The position numbers and the translations under genes are program-made. A stretch of DNA of 64,000 nt, taken from positions 2,418,001 to 2,482,000 of the forward strand of contig NZ_JQNL01000001.1 in NCBI RefSeq assembly GCF_000745235.1, read 5' to 3'. Source of the DNA: Luteibacter mycovicinus. GTDB lineage: Bacteria; Pseudomonadota; Gammaproteobacteria; Xanthomonadales; Rhodanobacteraceae. The notes below the pieces were generated by a model. It was not told the DNA's origin, did not search any database, and saw only the letters and a list, made by a program, of their open reading frames with translations. Below are positions 1 through 8,034 of this stretch, one piece after another. How positions within the stretch are numbered: position 1 is the first letter of the stretch; each line of letters begins with the position of its first letter.

Positions 1-3000
1 AGTCGCGCGGTGCGACCGGTTCGATTTCGCGACGCAGGCGCCCGATGGTGTACCGATGGATACGTGCGAGCAGATGACGCTCGCACCACTCGGTGTCCGT
101 CACGCCGGGCGAGAACGGCCCGCGCATGACGTAGCCCTCGGTTTCCAGCGAGGTCAGCGCGAGATCCACGTCGCTTGTGGAGACCCCGAGCGATGAAGCA
201 AGCACACCCGCCGGGACCGGGCCGAGACCGCCGAGGCGTCCGCGTACCAGATCGATCAGCGCCGATTCGGGCGTCCACAGCGGCGACTCGAACTCGGCCG
301 GCGCGGCAATGGCGGGTGTCAGTCTGGCGTCCGGGTGGATGGCGCGCCACGCGGGCAGGCGTTCCGCCGCGACCCACAGGGTCGTGGTGCCGGTCGACAA
401 GGCCGTCGCGCGCGCATCTTTCGCCAGTGCGGCGAGCAGCTTCGCCCAGCTCGTGTTTTGCGACACTTCCGCCTCGGTCACCGCGCCGAGCTGCACCAGC
501 GCCTCATGCATCTCATCGGCACTGCGCGCCTCCGGCCATGCTTCCTCGCGCACCGACGCGATGGCGTCCGCGTCGAGCCGGCCGAGATCGTCGGCGGTCT
601 CGGCATCGTTCCAGCGCCGCGACTGCACGGCCTGCGTACGACGCTCCTCCAGCGGCGCGTCGTCGAGGAAGGCGTAGGGGGCGGCGCTAAGCACCTCGGC
701 GGCCAGGGGCGACGGTGTGGCGAGGTCGCGCGCCACCATCCTGATCGCTCCCGATTCGAGGCCGCGAAGTATCGTCAGCCATCCTTCGCTGTCCATCGCT
801 TCATGCAGGCAGTCTTCCAGCGTCTGCTTCACCAGCGGATGGTCGGGCACTTCCCGCTCGCCGACCAGATTTTCCGCGCAGGCGACCTGATCGGGGAACA
901 CCGTGGCCAGCAGATCTTCGCTTTTCATCCGCTGCAATTGCGGTGCGACTTTCCTGCCGCCGGTGAAGCGTGGCAACGCCAGCGCGGTGGTCGCGTTCCA
1001 GCGCCAGCGCACACCGAACAGCGGCGCATCGAGCAAGGCCTGGATCAGCACGTGCTCCGCCGAATTCGAGTGCAGGTAACGCGCGACTTCATCGAGCGGG
1101 AAGCTGTGGCTGGTCGACAACGAAAGCACGATGGCGTCTTCGGTGGCGGCCGCCTGCAGTTCGAAATTGAACTTGCGGCAGAAACGTTTGCGCAGGGCGA
1201 GGCCCCACGCCCGGTTGATCCGGCTGCCGTAAGGCGTGTGAATGATCAGCTGCGTGCCGCCGGATTCGTCGAAAAAACGCTCCATGACCAGCGTTTCGCG
1301 GGTAGGCAACGCACCCAGCGCCGCGCGTGCACGGAACAGGTAGTCCACGATCTGTTCCGCGGCCGCTTTCGACAGGCCGAGGTCGGACATCAGCCAGTCG
1401 AGCGCGCCCTCGCGACCGCCTTCGTCGAACTTCGCCGAGATGTCGGTACGCAGGCGCGACACACCGATGGACAGCTCATCGGTACGGCCCGGTGCCTCGC
1501 CCAGCCAGAACGGAATGTTCGGCGGCTGCCCTTGCGCATCCTCGACGCGCAGGCGGCCCATCTCCACGCGGATGATCCGGTAGGAACGGTTGCCCAGCTG
1601 GAAGACGTCGCCCGCGAGGCTCTCCACGGCGAAGTCTTCGTTGACGGTGCCGACCACGGTCGCTTGCGGTTCCAGCATGACGTTGTAATCGCCCGTCTCG
1701 GGGATCGTACCGCCCGAGGTCACGGCGGTCAGCCGGGCACCTCGACGCTCACGCAGGCGTTTGTTGACCGCGTCGCGATGAATGTACGACCCCCGCGGGC
1801 CCACGCGCGTGGTGAAGCCTTCGGCCAGCATGCGCACGGTCTCGTCGAAGGTGGTCCGGCTCAGTTCGCGGAAGGGATACGCGCGACGGATGAGATCGTA
1901 CAAGGCGTCCTCGTCCCATTCCTGGCACGACACTTCGGCGACGATCTGCTGGGCCAGGACGTCGAGTGGCTCGTGCGGCATGATCAGCGCGTCGAGCTCG
2001 CCGCGGCGTACGCAATCCAGCAGCGCCGTGCACTCGATCAGGTCGTCACGCGACGTGGGGAACAGCCGGGCTTTCGGGGTGCCACCGACGTTATGGCTGG
2101 CCCGGCCCGCGCGTTGCAGAAACGCCGCGATCGAGCGCGGCGACGCGATCTGGCAGACCAGATCGATGTCGCCGATATCGATACCCAGCTCGAGCGACGC
2201 GGTCGCCACCAGGGCGCGCAACTCACCTTTCTTCAGGCGTTGCTCGGCGTCGAGACGCTGATCGCGCGACAGGCTGCCATGGTGCGCCGTCACCGCGTCG
2301 CGGCCCAGCCGCTCGGAGAGATGGCGCGAGAGACGTTCGGCCATGCGCCGCGTATTGACGAAAATCAGGGTGGTGCGGTGCTGCTCGATCAGGTTGGCCA
2401 GCCGGTTGTAGACCAGCTCCCACATGTCGTTGGACATCACCGCTTCGAGTGGTACGGGCGGTACTTCGAGGGCGAGGTCGCGCTTGCGCGCATGCCCGAT
2501 GTCGATGATGGCGCAGTCGTCGTGCGCGCCCCCGGTCAGAAAGGCGGCGACCTTCTCGATCGGCTTCTGCGTAGCGGACAGGCCGATACGCGTAATGCGA
2601 CGCTGCGCGAGCGCTTCCAGCCGCTCCAGCGATACCGCCATATGACTGCCGCGCTTGCTCGCGGCCACCGCGTGGATCTCGTCCACGATGACCTCGCGCA
2701 CGTCGCGCAGCATCGTCCGGCCCGAGTCGGAGCCCAGCAGTACGTAGAGCGATTCCGGCGTGGTCACCAGGATGTGCGGCGGCCGGCGCTTCATGCGCTC
2801 GCGGTCCGACGACGGGGTGTCGCCGGTGCGTACCGCGGTGCGGATCTCGAGGTCGGGCAGGCCTTGCTGGCGCAACTGCTCGCGAATGCCCGCCAGGGGC
2901 GCCTCGAGGTTGATCCGGATGTCGTTCGACAGGGCCTTGAGCGGCGAGACGTACAGGATGGTGGTGCGGTCGCGCAGACCGCCGTCACGCACGCCTTCGC

Positions 3001-3202
3001 GCACCAGCGCGTCGATGGCGGAAAGGAAGGCGGTCAGTGTCTTGCCCGAACCCGTGGGCGCGGCGACCAGCGTCGGGCGCCCCGAGCGGATCGCCGGCCA
3101 CGCGGCGACCTGCGCCTCCGTGGGCGCCGGAAACGTGTTCGCGAACCAGGCCGCGACGGCCGGATGAAAAGCGGCGAGCGGCGTCGACTTTTGTGAATTC
3201 AT
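1..3202 (-). CDS. lhr: Lhr-type ATP-dependent DNA helicase, C-terminus cut by window edge
   Basis: Large superfamily 2 helicase of the Lhr family, a 3'-5' translocase linked to DNA repair. About 1,067 residues are visible; Lhr proteins reach roughly 1,400-1,500, so the C-terminal part lies beyond base 1. Visible motifs are a Q-like PTEAQ near residue 28, Walker A APTGSGKT near 48-55, the DEIH box near 174-177, SAT (motif III) near 209-211 and QRAGRA (motif VI) further on, followed by the winged-helix and Lhr-core regions. The start is ATG at 3202-3200, giving [12 protein letters not shown]; the longer frame on this strand is an overlapping shadow. It diverges from the beta-glucosidase gene across 130 bp. 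The family call is firm from motif order and size; the physiological role is inferred from characterised Lhr proteins. Confidence 0.93.
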   Translation of the reverse strand, partial: MNSQKSTPLAAFHPAVAAWFANTFPAPTEAQVAAWPAIRSGRPTLVAAPTGSGKTLTAFLSAIDALVREGVRDGGLRDRTTILYVSPLKALSNDIRINLEAPLAGIREQLRQQGLPDLEIRTAVRTGDTPSSDRERMKRRPPHILVTTPESLYVLLGSDSGRTMLRDVREVIVDEIHAVAASKRGSHMAVSLERLEALAQRRITRIGLSATQKPIEKVAAFLTGGAHDDCAIIDIGHARKRDLALEVPPVPLEAVMSNDMWELVYNRLANLIEQHRTTLIFVNTRRMAERLSRHLSERLGRDAVTAHHGSLSRDQRLDAEQRLKKGELRALVATASLELGIDIGDIDLVCQIASPRSIAAFLQRAGRASHNVGGTPKARLFPTSRDDLIECTALLDCVRRGELDALIMPHEPLDVLAQQIVAEVSCQEWDEDALYDLIRRAYPFRELSRTTFDETVRMLAEGFTTRVGPRGSYIHRDAVNKRLRERRGARLTAVTSGGTIPETGDYNVMLEPQATVVGTVNEDFAVESLAGDVFQLGNRSYRIIRVEMGRLRVEDAQGQPPNIPFWLGEAPGRTDELSIGVSRLRTDISAKFDEGGREGALDWLMSDLGLSKAAAEQIVDYLFRARAALGALPTRETLVMERFFDESGGTQLIIHTPYGSRINRAWGLALRKRFCRKFNFELQAAATEDAIVLSLSTSHSFPLDEVARYLHSNSAEHVLIQALLDAPLFGVRWRWNATTALALPRFTGGRKVAPQLQRMKSEDLLATVFPDQVACAENLVGEREVPDHPLVKQTLEDCLHEAMDSEGWLTILRGLESGAIRMVARDLATPSPLAAEVLSAAPYAFLDDAPLEERRTQAVQSRRWNDAETADDLGRLDADAIASVREEAWPEARSADEMHEALVQLGAVTEAEVSQNTSWAKLLAALAKDARATALSTGTTTLWVAAERLPAWRAIHPDARLTPAIAAPAEFESPLWTPESALIDLVRGRLGGLGPVPAGVLASSLGVSTSDVDLALTSLETEGYVMRGPFSPGVTDTEWCERHLLARIHRYTIGRLRREIEPVAPRD

Positions 3203-3278
3203 TGAACCACTTAAGTGGGGGCCGACGGCTTGCCGGACAAGCCTTTAGACTAACCCTCACCCGTCTCGCCGGTTGCGA

Positions 3279-3292
3279 TGAAAACGTTACTT
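3279..3292. promoter_or_regulatory. Possible LacI-family operator-like site upstream of the GH3 gene
   Basis: TGAAAACGTTACTT has the AACGTT centre common in LacI/GalR-family operators and lies 41 bp before the beta-glucosidase start. The outer half-sites are not symmetrical and no LacI-type gene is in the window, so this is only a weak suggestion. Confidence 0.2.
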
Positions 3293-3332
3293 GGCGATGG
3301 TTGCTCGTTTCCCCCGGATCGAATGGAAAACC

Positions 3333-5549
3333 ATGTCCGATATCGCGCGCCGCTCCGCCCTCGCCTTCGCCGTCGCCGCGGGCCTCTCCGCCTCTGTCAG
3401 CGCCGCCACGCCGCCCGGGCGCCCTTGGATGGACCGCTCGCTGTCGCCGGACCGCCGTGCCGAGCTGCTGGTCTCGGCCATGACCGACGATGAGAAATTC
3501 CGCATCATCCGTTCGGACTTCGGCCTGGCCAGCGACAAGCATGGCGTGCCCGAGGGTGCGGTCGGCGGTGCCGGCTACGTCCCGGCCCTGCCCCGCCTCG
3601 GTCTGCCCGCCATCAACGAAACGGATGCCGGCCTCGGCGTGAACAAGCCCGGCATCGACGGTAAGGGCGCGATCTCGCTGCCGGCCGGCCTTGCCACCGC
3701 GGCCAGTTTCGATACGGCCATCGCCCATGCCGGCGGTCGGATGATCGGTGGCGAAGCGCGCGGCAAGGGCTACGGCGTGCTTCTGTCCGGCGGCGTGAAC
3801 CTCGTGCGCGACCCGCGCAACGGCCGCAACTTCGAATACGCGGGTGAAGACCCGGTGCTCGCCGGCACCATCGTCGGTGCGACCGTGAAGGGTGTGCAGG
3901 AGGCGAAGATCGTCGCGACGGTGAAGCACTTCGCCATCAACGACCTCGAGACCGGCCGCAACACGCACAGCGCCGAGATCGACCCGGTCGCCCTGCGCGA
4001 GTCCGATCTGCTGGCCTTCCAGATCGCCATCGCCCACGGGGATCCCGCCTCGGTGATGTCTTCGTACAACCGCATCAACGGCACCTTCGCGGGCGAGCAC
4101 GACTGGCTGCTCAACCAGGTGCTGAAGCAGGAATGGGGCTTCAAGGGCTTCGTCATGTCCGACTGGGGCGGCGTTCACAGCGGCGCCAAGGCCGCGCTGG
4201 CCGGTCTGGATCAGGAATCGGCGGGCGAGGTGTTCGACAAGGAAGTGTTCTTCGATCAGCCGCTGCGGAAGGCCGTCGCCTCGGGCGAGGTGCCGAAGGC
4301 GCGGCTGGACGACATGGCGAAGCGGATCATGCGCAGCCTGTTCGCCCACGGCGTCATCGACGACCCGATCCCCACCAGGGCGACGAAGCCGGTCCCCTAC
4401 GTGGCCGACCGTCGCATCGCTCGTGACGGTCTGGAAGCCGGCGCGGTCCTGCTGCGCAACGAGGGTGGCCTGCTGCCGCTGTCGCGCAAGGGCCAGTCGG
4501 TCGTGGTGATCGGTGCCCACGCCGACAAGGGCGTGCTCGCGGGCGGTGGTTCGTCGACCGTCACCGATGAAGGCGGCGATCCGGTGCCGGGCCTGGAGCC
4601 CACGGGCTGGCCGGGTCCCGTGCGCTATCACGCCTCCGCGCCGCTGACTTTCATGAAGCAGCTGGGCGAGAAGGTCAGCTTCGACGCCGGCACCGATGCC
4701 GCGGCCGCCGCGAAGGCCGCCGCGTCCGCCGACGTGGCGGTGGTCTTCGTCAGCAAGTGGGCTGCCGAATCGTATGACGCGCCAGACATGGGGCTTTCCG
4801 CCGCCGATAACGCCCTGGTCGCCGCCGTGGCGAAAGCCAATCCGAAGACCGTCGTCGTGCTGGAAACCAATGGCGCGGTGAAGATGCCGTGGCTCGACAG
4901 CGTCGGCGGTGTGCTGCAGGCCTGGTACCCGGGCTCGGGCGGCGGCGATGCGATCGCGCGCCTGCTGTACGGCGAGGTCTCGCCCTCGGGTCGTCTGCCG
5001 GTCAGCTGGCCGAAGGACGAATCGCAGCTGCCGCGCCCGGTGATTCAGGCGGCTGGCCTGGGTAACAAGGACGCGCCGGCGGACAGCATCGACTACAACA
5101 TCGAAGGGGCCGATGTCGGCTACCGCTGGTTCGAGAAGACGAAGCGCGAGCCGCTGTTCGCTTTCGGCTACGGCCTGACCTACTCGAGCTTCGCCTACAG
5201 CGACTTCGCGGTCGATAAGGACGCGAAGGGCAACCCGGTGGCGCATGTCACGGTGAAGAACACCGGCAAGGTCGCCGCCGCCGATGTGCCGCAGATCTAC
5301 GTCACCGCGCCCGATGCGGCCACGCGCCGTCTGGCCGGGTGGAGCAAGGTCGCGCTCGGGCCGGGTGCGAGCCGTCGCGTCGACATCCCGCTCGAGCCGC
5401 TCGCGCTGGCGCGCTACGACAACGCCGGCAAGCGCTGGCGCGTGGCGCCCGGTGCTTACACCGTGCGGCTCGCCCGCTCGGCGACGGATGTTGCCGGCGA
5501 GAAGGTCGTGACGATCGGTGAGAGCTTTCCGGTCGTCAAGGCACCCTGA
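3333..5549 (+). CDS. Periplasmic beta-glucosidase, glycoside hydrolase family 3
   Basis: Exported GH3 enzyme of 738 residues that should release glucose (or a similar sugar) from the non-reducing end of beta-linked oligosaccharides. I chose the ATG at 3333 because it begins a clear signal peptide (residues 1-24, MSDIARRSALAFAV..., Ala-rich, ending SVSAA); upstream codons in frame add an unlikely N-terminal extension. The GH3 N-domain shows the KHF substrate-binding motif (residues 198-200) and the catalytic nucleophile Asp277 in the sequence MSDWGG. The second alpha/beta sandwich carries GAVLLRNEGGLLPL, and a C-terminal fibronectin-III-like domain follows FAFGYGLTYSSF. It stands alone, divergent from lhr, with no transporter or regulator next to it. 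The exact sugar specificity cannot be read from sequence. Confidence 0.93.
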   Translation: MSDIARRSALAFAVAAGLSASVSAATPPGRPWMDRSLSPDRRAELLVSAMTDDEKFRIIRSDFGLASDKHGVPEGAVGGAGYVPALPRLGLPAINETDAGLGVNKPGIDGKGAISLPAGLATAASFDTAIAHAGGRMIGGEARGKGYGVLLSGGVNLVRDPRNGRNFEYAGEDPVLAGTIVGATVKGVQEAKIVATVKHFAINDLETGRNTHSAEIDPVALRESDLLAFQIAIAHGDPASVMSSYNRINGTFAGEHDWLLNQVLKQEWGFKGFVMSDWGGVHSGAKAALAGLDQESAGEVFDKEVFFDQPLRKAVASGEVPKARLDDMAKRIMRSLFAHGVIDDPIPTRATKPVPYVADRRIARDGLEAGAVLLRNEGGLLPLSRKGQSVVVIGAHADKGVLAGGGSSTVTDEGGDPVPGLEPTGWPGPVRYHASAPLTFMKQLGEKVSFDAGTDAAAAAKAAASADVAVVFVSKWAAESYDAPDMGLSAADNALVAAVAKANPKTVVVLETNGAVKMPWLDSVGGVLQAWYPGSGGGDAIARLLYGEVSPSGRLPVSWPKDESQLPRPVIQAAGLGNKDAPADSIDYNIEGADVGYRWFEKTKREPLFAFGYGLTYSSFAYSDFAVDKDAKGNPVAHVTVKNTGKVAAADVPQIYVTAPDAATRRLAGWSKVALGPGASRRVDIPLEPLALARYDNAGKRWRVAPGAYTVRLARSATDVAGEKVVTIGESFPVVKAP

Positions 5550-5601
5550 GGTCGGCGAAGGGGCGAGGCGCTGGTGGGAGCCGGCGCTGCTGGGGAGCCC
5601 G

Positions 5602-5629
5602 GTCGCGACGGCCTGCACGGCGTCGCGAC
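5602..5629. repeat. REP-like palindrome pair between GH3 gene and next gene
   Basis: The 8-bp palindrome GTCGCGAC occurs twice (5602-5609 and 5622-5629) in the 102-bp gap after the beta-glucosidase. The same GTCGCGAC core recurs in the REP-like element at 12.83 kb, so this may be a degenerate member of that family. Confidence 0.35.
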
Positions 5630-5651
5630 ACCCGATCGCCAAAATGCACGC

Positions 5652-6428
5652 ATGAACCTGCGCCCCGTCCTCACCGCCGCTTTACTCCTGTCTCTCGCCG
5701 GTCCGGCGTTCGCCGATCCGCCGGACTTCGACCGTCCCGGCGCCGGCTTCGCCACCAGCGTCCTCCCCGCCGGCACGCTGGCGCTCGAACAGGGCCTGCC
5801 GACCTACGAACGCCAGCGTCAGGACGGCTATCTCGATCGCACGTACACCGCCGATAGCCTCATCCGCATCGGCCTCGGTGGTCCGGCTGAATTCCAGGTC
5901 GGTGGCTCCGCGTGGAACCGTCTGGAAGAACGCGGCATGGGCTCGCGTCGCCATGCCGTCGGCCACGGCGACACCAACGTCGGTGTGAAGATCGCACCGG
6001 GTGGCTCGTCCGATAGCGGCAACGGCTTCAGCTGGGCCGCGCTGGCCAACGTCACCTTCGCCAACGGCGACGAGGATTTCGGCAACGGCGCGAAGCAGTA
6101 CAGCCTGGGCGCGACCGGCCAGTGGCAGCCGGACGACAACCACCAGAATACGCTTTACGCCAATGTCGACCGCCTCAAGGGCAGGAACAGCTGGACGCTG
6201 GCACCGACGTTCGGCCGCAAGTTCGGTGAAAACTGGATGGCCTACCTCGAAGCCGACGCCATTCACGACGCCGAGGACGGCAACGAACTGCAGGCCGGTG
6301 GCGGTGTGGCCTACACCATCGGCGACCATGCGCAACTGGATGCGTATGCCCTGCATCGCATCGGCGGCCACGGTCCTTCCTTCATCGGCGGCCTGGGAAT
6401 TTCCGTCTTCTTCGGCAAGAAGGCCTAA
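5652..6428 (+). CDS. Outer-membrane MetA-pathway/transporter-like beta-barrel protein
   Basis: A 258-residue exported protein resembling the 'MetA-pathway of phenol degradation' putative outer-membrane family. The N-terminus (MNLRPVLTAALLLSLAGPAFAD) is a typical signal peptide. The rest has alternating short strands rich in Gly, Asn and aromatics (for example GDTNVGVKIA, SWAALANVTF, GGLGISVFFGKKA) with an aromatic residue near the C-terminus, as expected for a small beta-barrel. The ATG at 5652 was chosen over the upstream in-frame ATG at 5574 because it starts the signal peptide. Homologues are loosely annotated as transporters for aromatic compounds; no catabolic genes are nearby, so the substrate is unknown. 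Confidence 0.7.
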   Translation: MNLRPVLTAALLLSLAGPAFADPPDFDRPGAGFATSVLPAGTLALEQGLPTYERQRQDGYLDRTYTADSLIRIGLGGPAEFQVGGSAWNRLEERGMGSRRHAVGHGDTNVGVKIAPGGSSDSGNGFSWAALANVTFANGDEDFGNGAKQYSLGATGQWQPDDNHQNTLYANVDRLKGRNSWTLAPTFGRKFGENWMAYLEADAIHDAEDGNELQAGGGVAYTIGDHAQLDAYALHRIGGHGPSFIGGLGISVFFGKKA

Positions 6429-6592
6429 GGCGATCGATTGGCTCGCCGCATGGCGCGTATCACCAGCGCCGTGCCGACCAGACCGATCAGCAGCCCGACT
6501 CCGCCGCCCCACAGCGAGCCCGGACGGTTGTCGATAAGGTAGCCAAGGCCGAAGCCCAGCAGCGCGAAGAGAGGAATCGGTAGGCAGCCCAT
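6425..6592 (-). CDS. Small two-helix membrane protein (55 aa)
   Basis: Short gene read by hand: ATG at 6592-6590, stop TAG at 6427-6425. The product has two hydrophobic helices (about residues 3-20 and 29-46) joined by a polar turn DNRPGSLWGGG, and a basic tail AMRRANRSP. The Gly-rich hairpin with YLID...G..GLLIGLVG recalls AtpZ/AtpI-type small membrane proteins, but the similarity is too slight for a name. Its 3' end overlaps the 3' end of the convergent barrel gene by 4 bp. The start lies 14 bp beyond a leftward terminator, so it probably has its own promoter or depends on read-through. The clean hydrophobic pattern and codon bias argue that it is real. Confidence 0.55.
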   Translation of the reverse strand: MGCLPIPLFALLGFGLGYLIDNRPGSLWGGGVGLLIGLVGTALVIRAMRRANRSP

Positions 6593-6605
6593 GGGGCAAG
6601 CCTAC

Positions 6606-6643
6606 AAAAAAACATGGCCCTCGCGCTCACGCGGAGGGCCATG
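6606..6643 (-). terminator. Strong intrinsic terminator for leftward transcription
   Basis: CATGGCCCTC (6613-6622) pairs perfectly with GAGGGCCATG (6634-6643), extended inward by three more pairs around a CTCA loop with one bulge. On the minus strand the stem is followed by seven T residues (complement of 6606-6612). It would end transcripts arriving from the 64-residue gene or from the structured segment to its right. Confidence 0.8.
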
Positions 6644-6918
6644 ACGACCGTCCCTGGGTCGGGTGGTAAACCACCTGGATGCGGCCCGACGAAGCCGGCG
6701 CAGCACCACCGCCGATGAAGGGGGGGATCGATCCTGATTCTAGGGACAGACGGCATCCTGCCGTCGGATCGGTCATCGGCGATTCGTTAGTCCGTCGCGG
6801 CACGGGGCCGGTGGGACATGACGCTATCTTCCGTACCTGATCCGACGAGGGATATAGGAGGATTCTTAAAATTAGCACCGGATTGCCCTACACGGGCCGG
6901 GTGCTGCCCGCGCGGCGC
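6644..6918 (-). other. Non-coding segment with hairpins; candidate small RNA or long 3' UTR
   Basis: No convincing gene in these 275 bp. Two compact hairpins are visible besides the adjacent terminator: GACGGCA/TGCCGTC with a 3-base loop (6749-6765) and GGTGG/CCACC with a TAAA loop (6662-6675). A 49-codon frame (start 6776, stop inside the terminator) lacks a ribosome binding site and was not called. The stretch may be an sRNA or the 3' UTR of the gene to its right. No known RNA family was recognised. Confidence 0.3.
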
Positions 6919-7113
6919 TCAGGCGGGCGAGCGACGACCGTGCGACGGATTCATCGATCCCGATCCCGACCGGCTGCCGTCCGAGCGCTCCTTGTGCTTG
7001 CTCGTCGCCGGCCGTGGTTGCGGCGGCGACAGAGCGACACCGCGGCTGGCCAGACTGCGCAGGCGAGCGGCGTCGGAGGATCCGTAGTCCCGTTGTCCCG
7101 GTGTGCGTTGCAT
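6919..7113 (-). CDS. Hypothetical protein, 64 aa, basic and low-complexity
   Basis: Short gene with a good ribosome binding site: AGGAG ends 8 bases before the ATG at 7113 on the minus strand. The product begins MQRTPGQRDYGSSDAA and is rich in Arg, Ser, Pro and Gly, with no hydrophobic segment or cysteine, so it is probably disordered and may bind nucleic acid or another protein. I do not recognise a family. Its transcript would run into the terminator at 6606-6643, leaving a long 3' region. The call rests mainly on the start-site context. Confidence 0.5.
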   Translation of the reverse strand: MQRTPGQRDYGSSDAARLRSLASRGVALSPPQPRPATSKHKERSDGSRSGSGSMNPSHGRRSPA

Positions 7114-7236
7114 CGATCGTCTCCTGCCGTACTTCCCACCCGAGTCGGCAGGTTGACCGCTCAGGAGGAAACTTTCGGTGGCAGGGCGGTGAACGTTCTG
7201 TGACAGCGTTTCAGGAGCCGTCGGCCGAAAAAGCCG

Positions 7237-8034
7237 TTAAGGCGATGTCGACGCCTTCGCCGGCATCCGTTCGATCAGTTCCGTCGCCAGGACGTCGTAA
7301 TTCTCATCGAAGTGGTGCGAACCGGGCTTCTTGTACACGGTGACGAACGCCGGCAGCCTGGGATCGGTGCAGCCGCTGTCGTCCGCGTCTTCCGTCCCGT
7401 AGTAGCACGCCATGGGCGGGTGGCCACCCAGCGCGGCCATGGGGGGGAACGCGTCCGTATGCACGACGGGATGCATCCACTGCATGAGATTGTGAGTGTG
7501 CGTCGTCCACCAGCCCTGCTGCATGTAGCCCTCGAGTTCGATCTCGAAGTTGACGTCGCGGCTGGCTGAAAGCAGAACCAGCTGGGTCAGCCTGGCCCGG
7601 TTGTCCGGCCTCAGCTTACCGACGATGGTCGGCAGCACGTCCGCCCCGAACGAGTACCCGATCAGCAGCACGCGCTGCTTGTTCCAGAGCTTGGTGTAAC
7701 GGTCCAGCAGCCCGTCGAGGTCATGGGCGGACTCATCCGGCGAGCGATAACGCCAGAAGTAGGTGAACGTGCTCACTCCCGCCACGGGCAGCCCCCGGCC
7801 GGTGAACACGGCACCCAGGCGCTGATCGAGATCCCACCAGCCGCCGTCACCGGAGTAGATGACGACGAGGAGATCCTCCTGGCCCCTGGGCGGCGCCGTC
7901 AGGGCGGGAAGTTCGACCGTGGACTTCTCCATGGACGCACGCGTCCACGGGTGCCATGCCAGCACGCCGAGCACGAGGAGGACGCCGATGGCGGACAGCA
8001 CATAACGCAGGGTTTTTTTCACGATCTTCCTCAC
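7237..8034 (-). CDS. acvB: AcvB/VirJ-type periplasmic serine hydrolase
   Basis: A 265-residue protein with an N-terminal membrane anchor or signal (residues 9-27, RYVLSAIGVLLVLGVLAW) and an alpha/beta-hydrolase domain of the VirJ family. The nucleophile elbow GYSFGAD (Ser128) and late His residues GSHHF (240-241) fit a catalytic triad; the acid may lie in TEDADDSGC. The GTG start at 8034 overlaps the mprF stop in GTGA, implying translational coupling. In Agrobacterium and Rhizobium the AcvB/AtvA partner of LpiA (MprF) hydrolyses aminoacyl-phosphatidylglycerol, so here it probably reverses MprF's lipid modification on the periplasmic face. That is family knowledge applied by synteny, not shown by this sequence alone. 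Confidence 0.85.
   Translation of the reverse strand: MRKIVKKTLRYVLSAIGVLLVLGVLAWHPWTRASMEKSTVELPALTAPPRGQEDLLVVIYSGDGGWWDLDQRLGAVFTGRGLPVAGVSTFTYFWRYRSPDESAHDLDGLLDRYTKLWNKQRVLLIGYSFGADVLPTIVGKLRPDNRARLTQLVLLSASRDVNFEIELEGYMQQGWWTTHTHNLMQWMHPVVHTDAFPPMAALGGHPPMACYYGTEDADDSGCTDPRLPAFVTVYKKPGSHHFDENYDVLATELIERMPAKASTSP

Noticed and set aside
335..3196. A 953-codon frame on the plus strand opposite lhr, and an 885-codon minus frame over 2985-5642
   Set aside because: Both are shadows of lhr and of the GH3 gene, which carry the recognisable helicase and glycosidase motifs in other frames.
6627..6776. A 49-codon frame on the minus strand ending inside the terminator stem
   Set aside because: No ribosome binding site and no family; the resemblance to self-limiting rescue-factor genes such as arfA is only positional, and the residues do not match ArfA.
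6820..6860. A TCAGGTACGGAAG stretch on the minus strand resembling the conserved loop of SRP (4.5S) RNA
   Set aside because: The flanking bases cannot form the SRP helix 8 stem, so the match is likely chance.
7237..7260. Possible terminator at the acvB 3' end (AAGGCG / CGCCTT hairpin)
   Set aside because: The stem is only 6 bp, overlaps the last codons and is not directly followed by a T-run.
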